Source of the DNA: Fodinicurvata sp. EGI_FJ10296
GTDB taxonomy: Bacteria; Pseudomonadota; Alphaproteobacteria; DSM-16000; Inquilinaceae
Assembly (NCBI RefSeq): GCF_040712075.1
Contig: NZ_JBFCVL010000006.1
Span: 124,001 to 188,000 of the forward strand
DNA: 64,000 nucleotides
Direction of reading: 5' to 3'
The position numbers were made by a program, and so were the translations under genes. Shown here piece by piece: positions 27,363-35,491 of this stretch. The notes under the pieces were generated by a model. That model was not told the DNA's origin and searched no databases. It saw nothing but the letters and a program-made list of their open reading frames with translations. Position 1 is the stretch's first letter, and every line of letters begins with the position of its first letter.

Positions 27363-28388
27363 TCAGCCCTCGGCGATGGTCAGTTCGTCGCGCCAGACGC
27401 CCTGTTCCTTGAAGTATTGCGCCGATCCGGGATGCACCGGCATGCTGTCCATGAGATAGCGGACGGCGAAGTCCAGATCGATATTCTCCAGCTCCATGGA
27501 GATGTTGCGCACCTCTTCAGCGTTGTCGAACACCGCCTTGGTGATCTCGTAGCCCTGTTCGGCGGTCACGCGCGGATGGGCCGCCAGCAGGCCGACCGAC
27601 GCCGTGCAGGCGGTCGGTTCGGACACGCCTGTCCAGCGCTCGGGCACGACTTCATAGGCCATGATGCCGGCATTGACTTCGTTCGCGTGGGTGATGGCAT
27701 CCTGTGGCCAGCCGAGACCGCGGACATCGACCGATGCCTGCAGTTCCTGCATCAGCGGCGACGGACTGCCACCGGCCAGCAGACCCGGACAGCAGTCGAT
27801 GGCGCCTGACAGGAACGCGTCATAGGTTTCGCGCCACGAGCCGTAGGTCCAGTCGATGTCGTCTTTGACGCCGAGGAATTCGGTCATCATTTCCCAGGTG
27901 CGCCGGGTAGAACCGCCGGCGGTGCTGGGGCTGACGCGATAACCGGCCAGATCGCGGGCCGTCTGGATGTCGCTGTCGGCGCGGACGATCGGGATCGTTG
28001 CCCACAGGGTATAGGCGAACATCTGGCTCATTTCGATCGGGCTGCCGAACCGGCCTTCACCGGCGGTCGCCGCCGGCCAGTCGGTCGAGGCGCTCTGGCC
28101 CATATCGATCATGCCTTCGCCGATAAGCTGAAGGTTCTCCGCGCCACCCGACGTCGACATCGACGACGTGCGCATGTCAGTATGCCGGTTTACGACGGCC
28201 GAAATTGATTCGACAATAACGTAGCCGGTTGAACCGAGGCTGGCCGAGCCGAACACCAGATTTCCCTGCTGGGCGGCGGCCAGGCCGGAGAAGCCACCCA
28301 TTAAGACCGGCGCTGCCGCCAGTCCGGCGGTCGATTTCAGTACCTGACGGCGCGATAGATCGGGCGTCCAGAATTTGCGGTTTGCCAT
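27363..28388 (-). CDS. TAXI-family TRAP transporter binding protein
   Basis: 341 aa from the ATG at 28388; the frame is open to 28439. The N-terminus carries a twin-arginine signal (LSRRQVLKSTAGLAAAPVLMGGFSGLAAA). The mature part has the TAXI features: FGSASLGSTGYVIVESISAVVNRH, then STSGGAENLQLIGEGMIDMGQSAS. It is the first gene of the operon with the fused permease, gamma-glutamyltransferase and a 2-hydroxyacid dehydrogenase. It diverges from the XRE-cupin regulator gene, with a perfect inverted repeat between them. Tat export of a TRAP binding protein is somewhat unusual, though known. Confidence 0.9.
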   Translation of the reverse strand: MANRKFWTPDLSRRQVLKSTAGLAAAPVLMGGFSGLAAAQQGNLVFGSASLGSTGYVIVESISAVVNRHTDMRTSSMSTSGGAENLQLIGEGMIDMGQSASTDWPAATAGEGRFGSPIEMSQMFAYTLWATIPIVRADSDIQTARDLAGYRVSPSTAGGSTRRTWEMMTEFLGVKDDIDWTYGSWRETYDAFLSGAIDCCPGLLAGGSPSPLMQELQASVDVRGLGWPQDAITHANEVNAGIMAYEVVPERWTGVSEPTACTASVGLLAAHPRVTAEQGYEITKAVFDNAEEVRNISMELENIDLDFAVRYLMDSMPVHPGSAQYFKEQGVWRDELTIAEG

Positions 28389-28518
28389 TGATTGTATCTC
28401 CCTGTGCAGCGGATAGGTCGAGCCGCGAGCATGCGGCAAAGCCCGGATCGAACTTTCACCTGCATGAATTTATCGATGAATTTTTTAACGGTATGAAGGT
28501 ATGGTCTCTACGTCAAGC

Positions 28519-28537
28519 GATCATGAATGCCATGATC
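28519..28537. promoter_or_regulatory. Perfect inverted repeat between TAXI operon and XRE-cupin gene
   Basis: GATCATG-AATGC-CATGATC: 7-bp arms, 5-nt spacer, 35 bp before the regulator ATG and 131 bp before the TAXI gene. Its position between divergent genes fits an operator for the XRE-cupin protein acting on both promoters. The AT-rich stretch at 28460-28500 probably holds promoter elements. Confidence 0.55.
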
Positions 28538-28571
28538 TGATTTGAAAGATTCGATTGGGGTGGAGCGCCGG

Positions 28572-29165
28572 ATGAGCGTTTTTCGGGAAAATGAGATCGA
28601 TCCGCGTGACTGGACGTTGGGGCAGAAGCTGCGCGCACGGCGCAAGGCGCAGGCGATGTCGCTGCAGCAGGTTTCCGAAGCGTCGAAAATTTCCGTCGGC
28701 GGACTGAGCCAGATCGAGCGGGGGCTGTCATCGCCCTCGATCCGCGATCTTCGGGCGATTTGCGCCGCGCTGAGCATTCCGATTTCCACATTGTTCGATG
28801 GCGATGGCCCGGCGGATCCCGACGAGACCGGGCTGATCGTGCGCCGCCGGGACCGGAGATTTTTCGATTTCGGCACAAAGGGCATGAGCAAGACGATGCT
28901 GGTGCCCGATCTCGATCGGAAGCTCCAGTTTCTGGAAGTCGTCATGCGGCCCGGCGGCGGATCGGGCGAGCAGCTCTACAATCACGACGGCGAAGAATGC
29001 GGCCTGATTCTCGAAGGCACGATGGAACTGACCGTGGACGATAAATGCTATTACCTTGAACCGGGTGACAGCTTCGCCTTCGAAAGCATGCGGCCTCACG
29101 GTTTTCGCAATCCCGGGCAGGAAACCGTGCGCGTGTTGTGGATTACGACACCGCCAATCTACTGA
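28572..29165 (+). CDS. XRE-family regulator with C-terminal cupin
   Basis: 197 aa. An N-terminal lambda-Cro-type helix-turn-helix (about 15-70: LGQKLRARRKAQAMSLQQVSEASKISVGGLSQIERGLSSPSIRDLRAICAAL) is followed by a cupin_2 domain (about 110-195) with EQLYNHDGEECGLILEGTMEL and LEPGDSFAFESMRPHGFRN. Its architecture is that of PuuR-like regulators, which often control amine or amino-acid use. The ATG at 28572 has GGAG upstream. It likely controls the divergent TAXI-TRAP-GGT operon through the inverted repeat at 28519-28537, and perhaps the downstream dgc genes. The inducer is unknown. Confidence 0.9.
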   Translation: MSVFRENEIDPRDWTLGQKLRARRKAQAMSLQQVSEASKISVGGLSQIERGLSSPSIRDLRAICAALSIPISTLFDGDGPADPDETGLIVRRRDRRFFDFGTKGMSKTMLVPDLDRKLQFLEVVMRPGGGSGEQLYNHDGEECGLILEGTMELTVDDKCYYLEPGDSFAFESMRPHGFRNPGQETVRVLWITTPPIY

Positions 29166-29196
29166 TCCGGCGGGGGAATTTCCCAAAGGGGTTTCC

Positions 29197-29856
29197 ATGG
29201 CGCAGTTTCGAGATCGAGATGATGCGGGCCGGCAGCTGGCAGAGGCGCTTGCCCGGTATTCCGGACAGGATGCGGTGATCCTTGCGCTGCCGAGAGGCGG
29301 CGTTCCCGTAGCCGCGAGAGTGGCCGAGGCGCTGGCAGCGCCACTGGATCTGGTTCTCGTCCGCAAGATCGGCTTGCCGGCACAGCCGGAACTTGCCATC
29401 GGCGCGGTCGTCGACGGCGATGATCCGCAGACGGTACGTAACGAGTCGCTGATCAGGGCGACCGGCACGACCGAGGCGGTGTTTGCCCAGGTCCGGGACC
29501 GTGAATGCCGCGAGAACGAAAGCCGGCGGCACCGGTATATCGGCGATCGGCCGCGCGCGCCGGTGGCGGGCCGCATAGCCATCGTTGTCGATGACGGGGT
29601 GGCAACCGGCGCGACCGTCCGGGCTGCTTTGCGGGCGATCCGGAAGCAGGGGCCGAGGGAGCTCGTGCTCGCGGTGCCGGTGGGTGCCCCGGATGTCATC
29701 GAAGATCTGCGCAACGAGACAGATACGATCGTATGTCTGGCGACGCCGCCGGATCTTGGCGCGATTGGCTATTATTATGACAGCTTTGATCAGGTGACCG
29801 ATAATGCGGTCATTGCTATCCTGGCCCGGCACCCGGCAAATGATGGGGGCCAGTGA
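29197..29856 (+). CDS. Phosphoribosyltransferase-domain protein
   Basis: 219 aa. The type I phosphoribosyltransferase fold is shown by the PRPP-binding motif VVDDGVATGAT (130-140), preceded by LALPRGGVPVAARVAEAL and LVLVRKIGLPAQPELAIGAV. This pattern is common in stand-alone PRTase-like proteins of unknown substrate (COG1926 type). The gene is 31 bp behind the regulator and on the same strand. The stop codon lies within the first copy of a 13-bp tandem repeat. How it relates to the transport and D-glutamate genes is unclear. Confidence 0.85.
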   Translation: MAQFRDRDDAGRQLAEALARYSGQDAVILALPRGGVPVAARVAEALAAPLDLVLVRKIGLPAQPELAIGAVVDGDDPQTVRNESLIRATGTTEAVFAQVRDRECRENESRRHRYIGDRPRAPVAGRIAIVVDDGVATGATVRAALRAIRKQGPRELVLAVPVGAPDVIEDLRNETDTIVCLATPPDLGAIGYYYDSFDQVTDNAVIAILARHPANDGGQ

Positions 29857-29896
29857 CGGGGGCCAGTGACGGGGGCCAGTGACGGGGGCCGGTCAC
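29845..29896. repeat. 13-bp tandem repeat overlapping a stop codon
   Basis: Three perfect copies of GGGGGCCAGTGAC (29845-29883) and a fourth with two changes (29884-29896). The first copy contains the TGA of the phosphoribosyltransferase gene. Since 13 is not a multiple of three, each copy shifts frame, but the stop comes in copy one, so the protein is unaffected by copy number. The rest of the gap to dgcN (to 30031) holds no gene. Confidence 0.93.
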
Positions 29897-30031
29897 GGGG
29901 CCGCGCCGATGCATTTGCTTAGCAGACATCGTTGTCGCTAAACTGCGCGGCTGTATGGTATTGCGGCGCAAGAAGGCGCTCGGGCTCCGCCTGGGCCGGC
30001 CGTCCCGTTAAGAAGAAAACCAAGGAGTTCG

Positions 30032-31054
30032 ATGGTGGAGATCCGGCAACCTTATCTGATGTTTCTCGGCGATGCGCCGGACCAACTCGCCGCCAAGACG
30101 GCCAAGGGCGTCGCATATTGGCGCCCTGATGCGTGCATCGGGCAACTCCGCCTCGAAGGCTGCAAGGCGGATCTCGGCCTGCCGGATATGAGCGTCGAGG
30201 AAGCGGCCGAGAAGGGGGTGAAGACCCTCGTCATCGGCGTGGCCAACCGGGGCGGCCGCATCGCGCCGACCTGGGAACAGACCATGCTCAAGGCGCTCGA
30301 TCTCGGCATGGATATCGCCAGCGGCCTCCACAAGAAGGTCGCCGATATCCCGTCTGTCCGGGAAAAGGCGGCGAAGCTGGGACGCTCGCTGTTCGATGTC
30401 CGTCACCCGACCAATGATTTCGAACTTGGAACCGGCGCCCCGCGCACCGGGCGCCGGGTCCTGACCGTCGGCACCGATTGTTCTGTCGGCAAGATGTTTG
30501 CCTCGCTGGCGCTTGAGGACGAACTGAAGAAAAGGGGCGCGAACGCTGATTTCCGCGCTACCGGCCAGACGGGTATTTTCATCGCCGGATCGGGTGTTTC
30601 CGTCGACGCCGTGATCTCGGACTTCATTTCCGGCGCGGTCGAGGCCATCGCGCCGGAAAACGACCCCAATCACTGGGATCTGATCGAGGGGCAGGGGTCA
30701 CTCTTCCACGCATCGTTTGCCGGCGTTTCGATGGGGCTTATCCACGGGGCCCAGGCCGACTATCTGGTCATGTGCCATGAACCCGGCCGCCCGCACATGC
30801 GCGGACTTCCGCATTACGGCCTGCCCGACATCGCCGAGGCCATCGCGCTGAACGAACGCTGCGCCCGGCTGACCAATCCAAGGGCGAAAGTCGTCGGCAT
30901 CGCCTGCAATACGTCGGCAATGTCCGAGAGTGAGGCAGAGAGCACGCTGGCGGCGCTGGCAAAGGAATTCGGCATGCCGGCGGTCGATCCCGTGCGCACC
31001 GGCGTGGCATCGATTGTTGATGCGATGCTCGCCGATGCAGGAGAAACCGCATGA
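30032..31054 (+). CDS. dgcN: D-glutamate N-acetyltransferase DgcN (DUF1611)
   Basis: 340 aa. DUF1611-family protein with a P-loop-like GTDCSVGK at 147-154 and the family's VGVANRGGRIAPTWEQTMLKALDLGMDIASGLH block. Members have been shown in marine bacteria to acetylate D-glutamate; the product is then racemised by DgcA. The ATG has AAGGAG seven bases upstream. The stop overlaps the dgcA start in ATGA, so both are made together. This pairing, more than the sequence alone, supports the assignment; many databases still call it a NAD-dependent epimerase. Confidence 0.85.
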   Translation: MVEIRQPYLMFLGDAPDQLAAKTAKGVAYWRPDACIGQLRLEGCKADLGLPDMSVEEAAEKGVKTLVIGVANRGGRIAPTWEQTMLKALDLGMDIASGLHKKVADIPSVREKAAKLGRSLFDVRHPTNDFELGTGAPRTGRRVLTVGTDCSVGKMFASLALEDELKKRGANADFRATGQTGIFIAGSGVSVDAVISDFISGAVEAIAPENDPNHWDLIEGQGSLFHASFAGVSMGLIHGAQADYLVMCHEPGRPHMRGLPHYGLPDIAEAIALNERCARLTNPRAKVVGIACNTSAMSESEAESTLAALAKEFGMPAVDPVRTGVASIVDAMLADAGETA

Positions 31055-32052
31055 CGGCCTCGGCGGACAACCGACGCAGCATGGATTGCCGACAGGTATC
31101 GTGGCCGATTCGGGGCTCGTTTGCGATCTCCCGCGGGAGCCGGACGACGGCCGAAGTCATCGAGGTGAGCATCTCGGAGGCCGGTACCGTCGGGCGCGGC
31201 GAATGCGTGCCCTATGGACGGTATGGCGAAACTCTGGACTCTGTCGCCGAACAGATCGGCTCTGTTGCCGATGCGGTGGGCGGTGGTATGGACCGTGCCG
31301 CGCTGCTGTCGGCCCTGCCGGCCGGTGCGGCGCGCAACGCTGTCGATTGCGCGCTCTGGGATCTGGAATGCAAGCTCTCGGGCCGCCGGGCGTACGAACT
31401 CGCCGGGTTGTCGACGCCAGCACCGGTCATCACAGCCTATACGCTTAGCCTTGGTACCGTCGAATCCATGGGCGAAGCGGCCAGGGCGGCGGCGCACCGG
31501 CCGCTGCTCAAGCTGAAGTTGACGGGCGATGGCGATATCGATCGTGTGGCGGCGGTGCGGGACAATGCGCCCGACAGCCGCATTATCGTCGATGCGAACG
31601 AGGCCTGGACGCCGCGCCACCTCGCGGACTATCTGGCGCCGATGAAGGCGCTGGGCGTGGAGATGATCGAGCAGCCGCTGCCGGCCGGCAAGGATGAGGC
31701 GCTTGCGGACATCGATCCGGTCGTCCCGCTTTGCGCCGATGAAAGCTGCCATGACAGCGCATCGCTGGACGCCCTGGTCGGCAAGTACCAGATGATCAAC
31801 ATCAAGCTCGACAAGACCGGCGGTCTGACCGAGGCGCTGGCGCTCAAGCAGGCGGCCCGCGATCGGGGCTTCCGCATCATGGTGGGCTGCATGCTGGGGT
31901 CGTCGCTGGCCATGGCGCCGGCGGTTCTGGTCGGGCAGGGCGTTGACGTCGTCGATCTGGACGGACCGCTGCTGTTGGCTCAGGATCGCGATCCGGCACT
32001 TACCTATGATGAGTCCGGGGTTCATCCGCCATCGGCCATACTCTGGGGATGA
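31051..32052 (+). CDS. dgcA: N-acetyl-D-glutamate racemase DgcA (enolase superfamily)
   Basis: 333 aa. Enolase-superfamily racemase of the dipeptide-epimerase-like group. The acid/base pair is Lys156 in LKLKL and Lys252 in NIKLDKTGG. The magnesium ligands are Asp181 (VDANEAW), Glu207 (IEQPLP) and Asp230 (CADES). Next to DgcN it should convert N-acetyl-D-glutamate to N-acetyl-L-glutamate, which feeds L-glutamate metabolism. Translational overlap with both dgcN (ATGA) and the downstream peptidase gene (ATGA) ties three genes into one operon. Without dgcN it would have been called an L-Ala-D/L-Glu epimerase, the main alternative. Confidence 0.85.
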   Translation: MTASADNRRSMDCRQVSWPIRGSFAISRGSRTTAEVIEVSISEAGTVGRGECVPYGRYGETLDSVAEQIGSVADAVGGGMDRAALLSALPAGAARNAVDCALWDLECKLSGRRAYELAGLSTPAPVITAYTLSLGTVESMGEAARAAAHRPLLKLKLTGDGDIDRVAAVRDNAPDSRIIVDANEAWTPRHLADYLAPMKALGVEMIEQPLPAGKDEALADIDPVVPLCADESCHDSASLDALVGKYQMINIKLDKTGGLTEALALKQAARDRGFRIMVGCMLGSSLAMAPAVLVGQGVDVVDLDGPLLLAQDRDPALTYDESGVHPPSAILWG

Positions 32053-33659
32053 CAGGAGCCTTTCCTGGTCCGGCAGGCTGGCGCAGGCTGTCGGGTGCGG
32101 CCATAGGGGCGCTGGCAATAGGGATGGTTGGATGCGAGTCCGGCGGCAGCGATGCGCCCGGTGATGTTGCCTTGTCCGAAAATGGCCAGGCCCTCCGGCA
32201 CGTTCCGACGTTCGAACCGGCGGATTGCCGGTTCGCGATCGCCGCCGACCTGGATATTCGATGCGGGCTGGTCAGCGTGCCGGCCCGACGGGACGTTGCC
32301 GATCCGGCCTTTATCGATCTGGCGGTAACAATCTTTCCTGCCGTGGACGGGACTGGCGCCCGGCCGCCGGTTATCTTTCTGGACGGTGGCCCGGGTGAGA
32401 TCGCCTTCTTCGAGGCGGTGGACGGCTATGACCCGTTGGACGACTGGCTGCATATCGCCGACGCGGTCGGGACGGACCGTGATTTCGTGCTGCTCGAACA
32501 GCGCGGCGTCGGCTTCAGCGGTCCCGACCTCGATTGCCCGGAACTGGAGGCGGTGGCCGAAGGCGGCGTGATCGATACCGGTGCCATCATAGAGGCCGAA
32601 GTGGCGGCGGTCGCTGAGTGCCGGGTCCGGCTGGCAGAAACCCTGGATGAGGTGGCGATAACGACACAGGAATCGGCGGCCGATGTGCTGGCCGTTGCCG
32701 ATGCGCTGGATGCCGGCCGTTTCGCGCTGATGGGCGTGTCCTATGGTTCGCGGCTGGCGTTGGAAGTGATGCGGCAGGCGCCGGATCGGGTCGAGGCGGC
32801 GGTGCTCGATTCCGTTTATCCGCCCAGCGTGAACTGGTTCGAGCAGGGCGCCGATCTCTATCGTGCCGCATTCGATGCCGTATTCGACGCCTGCGCGGCG
32901 GATCGAACCTGTGATGATGTGTTTCCCGATATCGCTGACCGGTTCCATGCAATGCTGGAGGCCGTTCGTCGTGATCCGGTTTCCGTCACCATCGTGGATG
33001 AAGAGGGCGGCGAAGAGCGCGCGGCGGTCCTGCTTGACGACGTCGGCACGGTCGAGGGGCTGTTCCTCCTATTGTATGACAGCGATGTGATCGCGGGTTT
33101 GCCGTCGTTGCTCGACGGGGTCGCGCCAGCAGACGCAAATGCCGTTGACGAAAATGCGGGCGAACCGGCGATCCTGGCAGAATACATTGACTATCCCCAT
33201 CTCGGCTCCCGCTCGTCGGCCGAAGGTCAGTATCTGGCGATCGAATGTGCTGAATCGGTCCTGGCGGCGGACGAAGAACGGGTCAATGCGGCTCTTGCCG
33301 GCGACGGTCCCTACGAACGGGCGGCCCGGGCGCATTGGGAGCAGATGCGTGCGGTCTGCGGGGCGTGGAATGCCGCGCCTGCGCCCCGCCCTGCGCCCGT
33401 TTCCGTGGATGTTCCCACGCTGCTTCTGACCGGCCGCTTCGACCCGGTGACGCCGGTACGCTGGGCGCGGGATCTCGCGCGCGGCCTGCCGCAGTCGATG
33501 TTGCTGGAATTTCCCGATGCCAGTCATTCGGTCATGACCAGCAATCCCTGTGCACTCAGAACCGCCGCGGCCTTTCTGGAACGCGGGACGACCGACGAAG
33601 CTTGCCTGGCGGAACGCCGGCCCGTTACCTTCGTTACCGACAGGCAATTCAGACCCTGA
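32049..33659 (+). CDS. Secreted TAP-like alpha/beta hydrolase (peptidase), lipoprotein candidate
   Basis: 536 aa. The N-terminus has a hydrophobic stretch ending MVGC (Cys29), which resembles a lipobox. The hydrolase core contains FLDGGPG (110-116, oxyanion region), LLEQRGVGFSG and the nucleophile elbow GVSYGS (Ser231). The acid and base are in LLLTGRFDPVTP and FPDASHSVM. This is the proline-iminopeptidase/tripeptidyl-aminopeptidase (TAP-like) architecture with a C-terminal TAP domain. The ATG overlaps the dgcA stop, so it is co-expressed with D-glutamate catabolism. Release of glutamyl residues from peptides outside the cytoplasm is a reasonable inference. Confidence 0.85.
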   Translation: MTGAFPGPAGWRRLSGAAIGALAIGMVGCESGGSDAPGDVALSENGQALRHVPTFEPADCRFAIAADLDIRCGLVSVPARRDVADPAFIDLAVTIFPAVDGTGARPPVIFLDGGPGEIAFFEAVDGYDPLDDWLHIADAVGTDRDFVLLEQRGVGFSGPDLDCPELEAVAEGGVIDTGAIIEAEVAAVAECRVRLAETLDEVAITTQESAADVLAVADALDAGRFALMGVSYGSRLALEVMRQAPDRVEAAVLDSVYPPSVNWFEQGADLYRAAFDAVFDACAADRTCDDVFPDIADRFHAMLEAVRRDPVSVTIVDEEGGEERAAVLLDDVGTVEGLFLLLYDSDVIAGLPSLLDGVAPADANAVDENAGEPAILAEYIDYPHLGSRSSAEGQYLAIECAESVLAADEERVNAALAGDGPYERAARAHWEQMRAVCGAWNAAPAPRPAPVSVDVPTLLLTGRFDPVTPVRWARDLARGLPQSMLLEFPDASHSVMTSNPCALRTAAAFLERGTTDEACLAERRPVTFVTDRQFRP

Positions 33660-33687
33660 CCGGCGGAGCGCGCAGGAGACCGACGTT

Positions 33688-35385
33688 ATGGACAAAGAGT
33701 CGCTGAAACGGGTCGTGCGGGTCGCTCGCGGCTACGAACCGGCCGATCTGGTAATCCGCAACACCCGGTTTCTTGACGTCATATCCGGCGATCTGGTCGA
33801 GGGTGATATTGCAGTCGTCGAAGATCGAATCGTCGGCACCTGCGACCAGTACAAGGGACGGCGCGAACTGGACGGTCGCGACCTGATCGCCGTTCCCGGC
33901 TTCATCGATACCCACGTCCATTGCGAAAGCTCGCTGGTCACGCCGATGGAGTTCGACCGCTGCATCCTGCAACGGGGCACGACGACGGCGATCTGCGATC
34001 CGCACGAGATCGCCAACGTGCTGGGAATCGAGGGCATCGATTATTTCCTGGAAGCCGCCCGTCACACACTGATGGATCTTCGGGTTCAACTGTCGTCCTG
34101 CGTTCCGGCGACCGCCTTCGAAACCGCCGGCGCCGAACTGGATGCTGCCGCACTGGTGTCGCGTCGGGGACACGACAAGGCCCTCGGCCTGGCGGAGTTC
34201 ATGAACTTCCCCGGCCTGCTGAACGGCGACGACGGGGTGATGGAGAAGCTGGCGGCGTTTCAGGACGGCCATATCGACGGTCACAGTCCGCTTCTTCGCG
34301 GAAAGGACCTGAACGCCTATCTGGCGTGCGGTGTGCGCACCTGTCACGAAACCACCGGTATCGACGAGGCGCGGGAGAAACTGCGCAAGGGCATGCATGT
34401 CCTGATCCGCGACGGCAGCGTTTCCAAGGACGTCCACGCGCTGGCGCCGCTGATTTCCGCCGACACGTCGCCACTTCTGGGTTTTTGCACCGACGATCGC
34501 AACCCGCTCGACATTGCCGAAGAAGGCCATATCGATCATCTGATCCGTACCGCCATCGAACTGGGCGCGCCGGTGCGCGATGCCTATCGCACGGCGTCGT
34601 GGTCGGCGGCCCAGGCATTCGGCCTGCGCGATCGCGGTCTGATTGCGCCGGGCAAACGCGCGGACATCGTCCTGGTGTCGGATCTGGAAACATGCAGCGT
34701 CCGGCACGTCATCGCCGCCGGCCAGCCGGTAATGCCGGAAAGCTTTCAGCGCGACGCGGGACCGGCGCCGGTCGGCATGCAGTCCGTGCGTCTGGACAAG
34801 GTCGATGCCCCGGCCATGTCCACGCCGGCCGACGGCCCGACGGGATCGGTCATCGGCATCGTTCCCGGCCGCATCATCACCGAGCATCTGACCGCAACAC
34901 TGCCTTTCCGCGATGGATGCCGGCATGCCGATACCGGTCAGGACCTGCTGAAGATCTGCGTGTTCGAGCGCCATGGCCGCAACGGGAATGTCGGTCGTGG
35001 CTTCGTGCGCGGGTTCGGATTGTCGGGCGGGGCGTTGGCGTCGTCGGTCGGGCATGACAGCCACAATATTTGCGTCGTGGGCGCCGACGACGGCGACATG
35101 GCGGTTGCCGTCAATCGACTGATCGATCTGGGCGGCGGCTTTGCGGCCGTCCGGGACGGGCAGGTGGTGGCCGACCTGCCATTGCCGATCGCCGGCCTGA
35201 TGTCGGACCGGCCGTTCGAGGAAGTCGAGGCTGCGCTTCGACGGCTGCGTGATGCCGTCCGCGACATGGGCTGCGCGTTGTCGGAACCGTTCCTGCAACT
35301 GGCGTTCCTGCCACTGCCGGTTATCCCGCATCTGAAGATCACCGACATGGGCCTGTTCGACGTCGACCGGTTCGAACTGATCTGA
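33688..35385 (+). CDS. ade: Adenine deaminase
   Basis: 565 aa from the ATG at 33688, with AGGAG upstream; the frame opens earlier inside the preceding gene. It converts adenine to hypoxanthine plus ammonia. Metal-site motif PGFIDTHVHCESS, then RGTTTAICDPHEIANVLG, and DGHSPLLRGKDLNAYLACGVRTCHE are the adenine-deaminase pattern, and the C-terminal domain has VGRGFVRGFGLSGGALASSVGHDSHNI. Length is normal. It lies 28 bp behind the peptidase gene and could be the last gene of the dgc operon. No purine gene is adjacent. Confidence 0.93.
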   Translation: MDKESLKRVVRVARGYEPADLVIRNTRFLDVISGDLVEGDIAVVEDRIVGTCDQYKGRRELDGRDLIAVPGFIDTHVHCESSLVTPMEFDRCILQRGTTTAICDPHEIANVLGIEGIDYFLEAARHTLMDLRVQLSSCVPATAFETAGAELDAAALVSRRGHDKALGLAEFMNFPGLLNGDDGVMEKLAAFQDGHIDGHSPLLRGKDLNAYLACGVRTCHETTGIDEAREKLRKGMHVLIRDGSVSKDVHALAPLISADTSPLLGFCTDDRNPLDIAEEGHIDHLIRTAIELGAPVRDAYRTASWSAAQAFGLRDRGLIAPGKRADIVLVSDLETCSVRHVIAAGQPVMPESFQRDAGPAPVGMQSVRLDKVDAPAMSTPADGPTGSVIGIVPGRIITEHLTATLPFRDGCRHADTGQDLLKICVFERHGRNGNVGRGFVRGFGLSGGALASSVGHDSHNICVVGADDGDMAVAVNRLIDLGGGFAAVRDGQVVADLPLPIAGLMSDRPFEEVEAALRRLRDAVRDMGCALSEPFLQLAFLPLPVIPHLKITDMGLFDVDRFELI

Positions 35386-35436
35386 TTTCACTCCTGATCC
35401 ACCTTGATAATACGATTGCAGGCGAACATAATGGAA

Positions 35437-35456
35437 ATTGGATACATCTATCCAAT
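35437..35456. promoter_or_regulatory. Operator-like inverted repeat before the dctP gene
   Basis: ATTGGATA-CATC-TATCCAAT is a perfect 8-bp inverted repeat with a 4-nt spacer, 35 bp upstream of the dctP ATG. It resembles operators of GntR-type regulators of TRAP operons, but no regulator gene is adjacent, so the cognate factor is unknown. Confidence 0.55.
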
Positions 35457-35491
35457 CTTACCGAAAATGGCATTCTCAGGAGGCGGATTCG

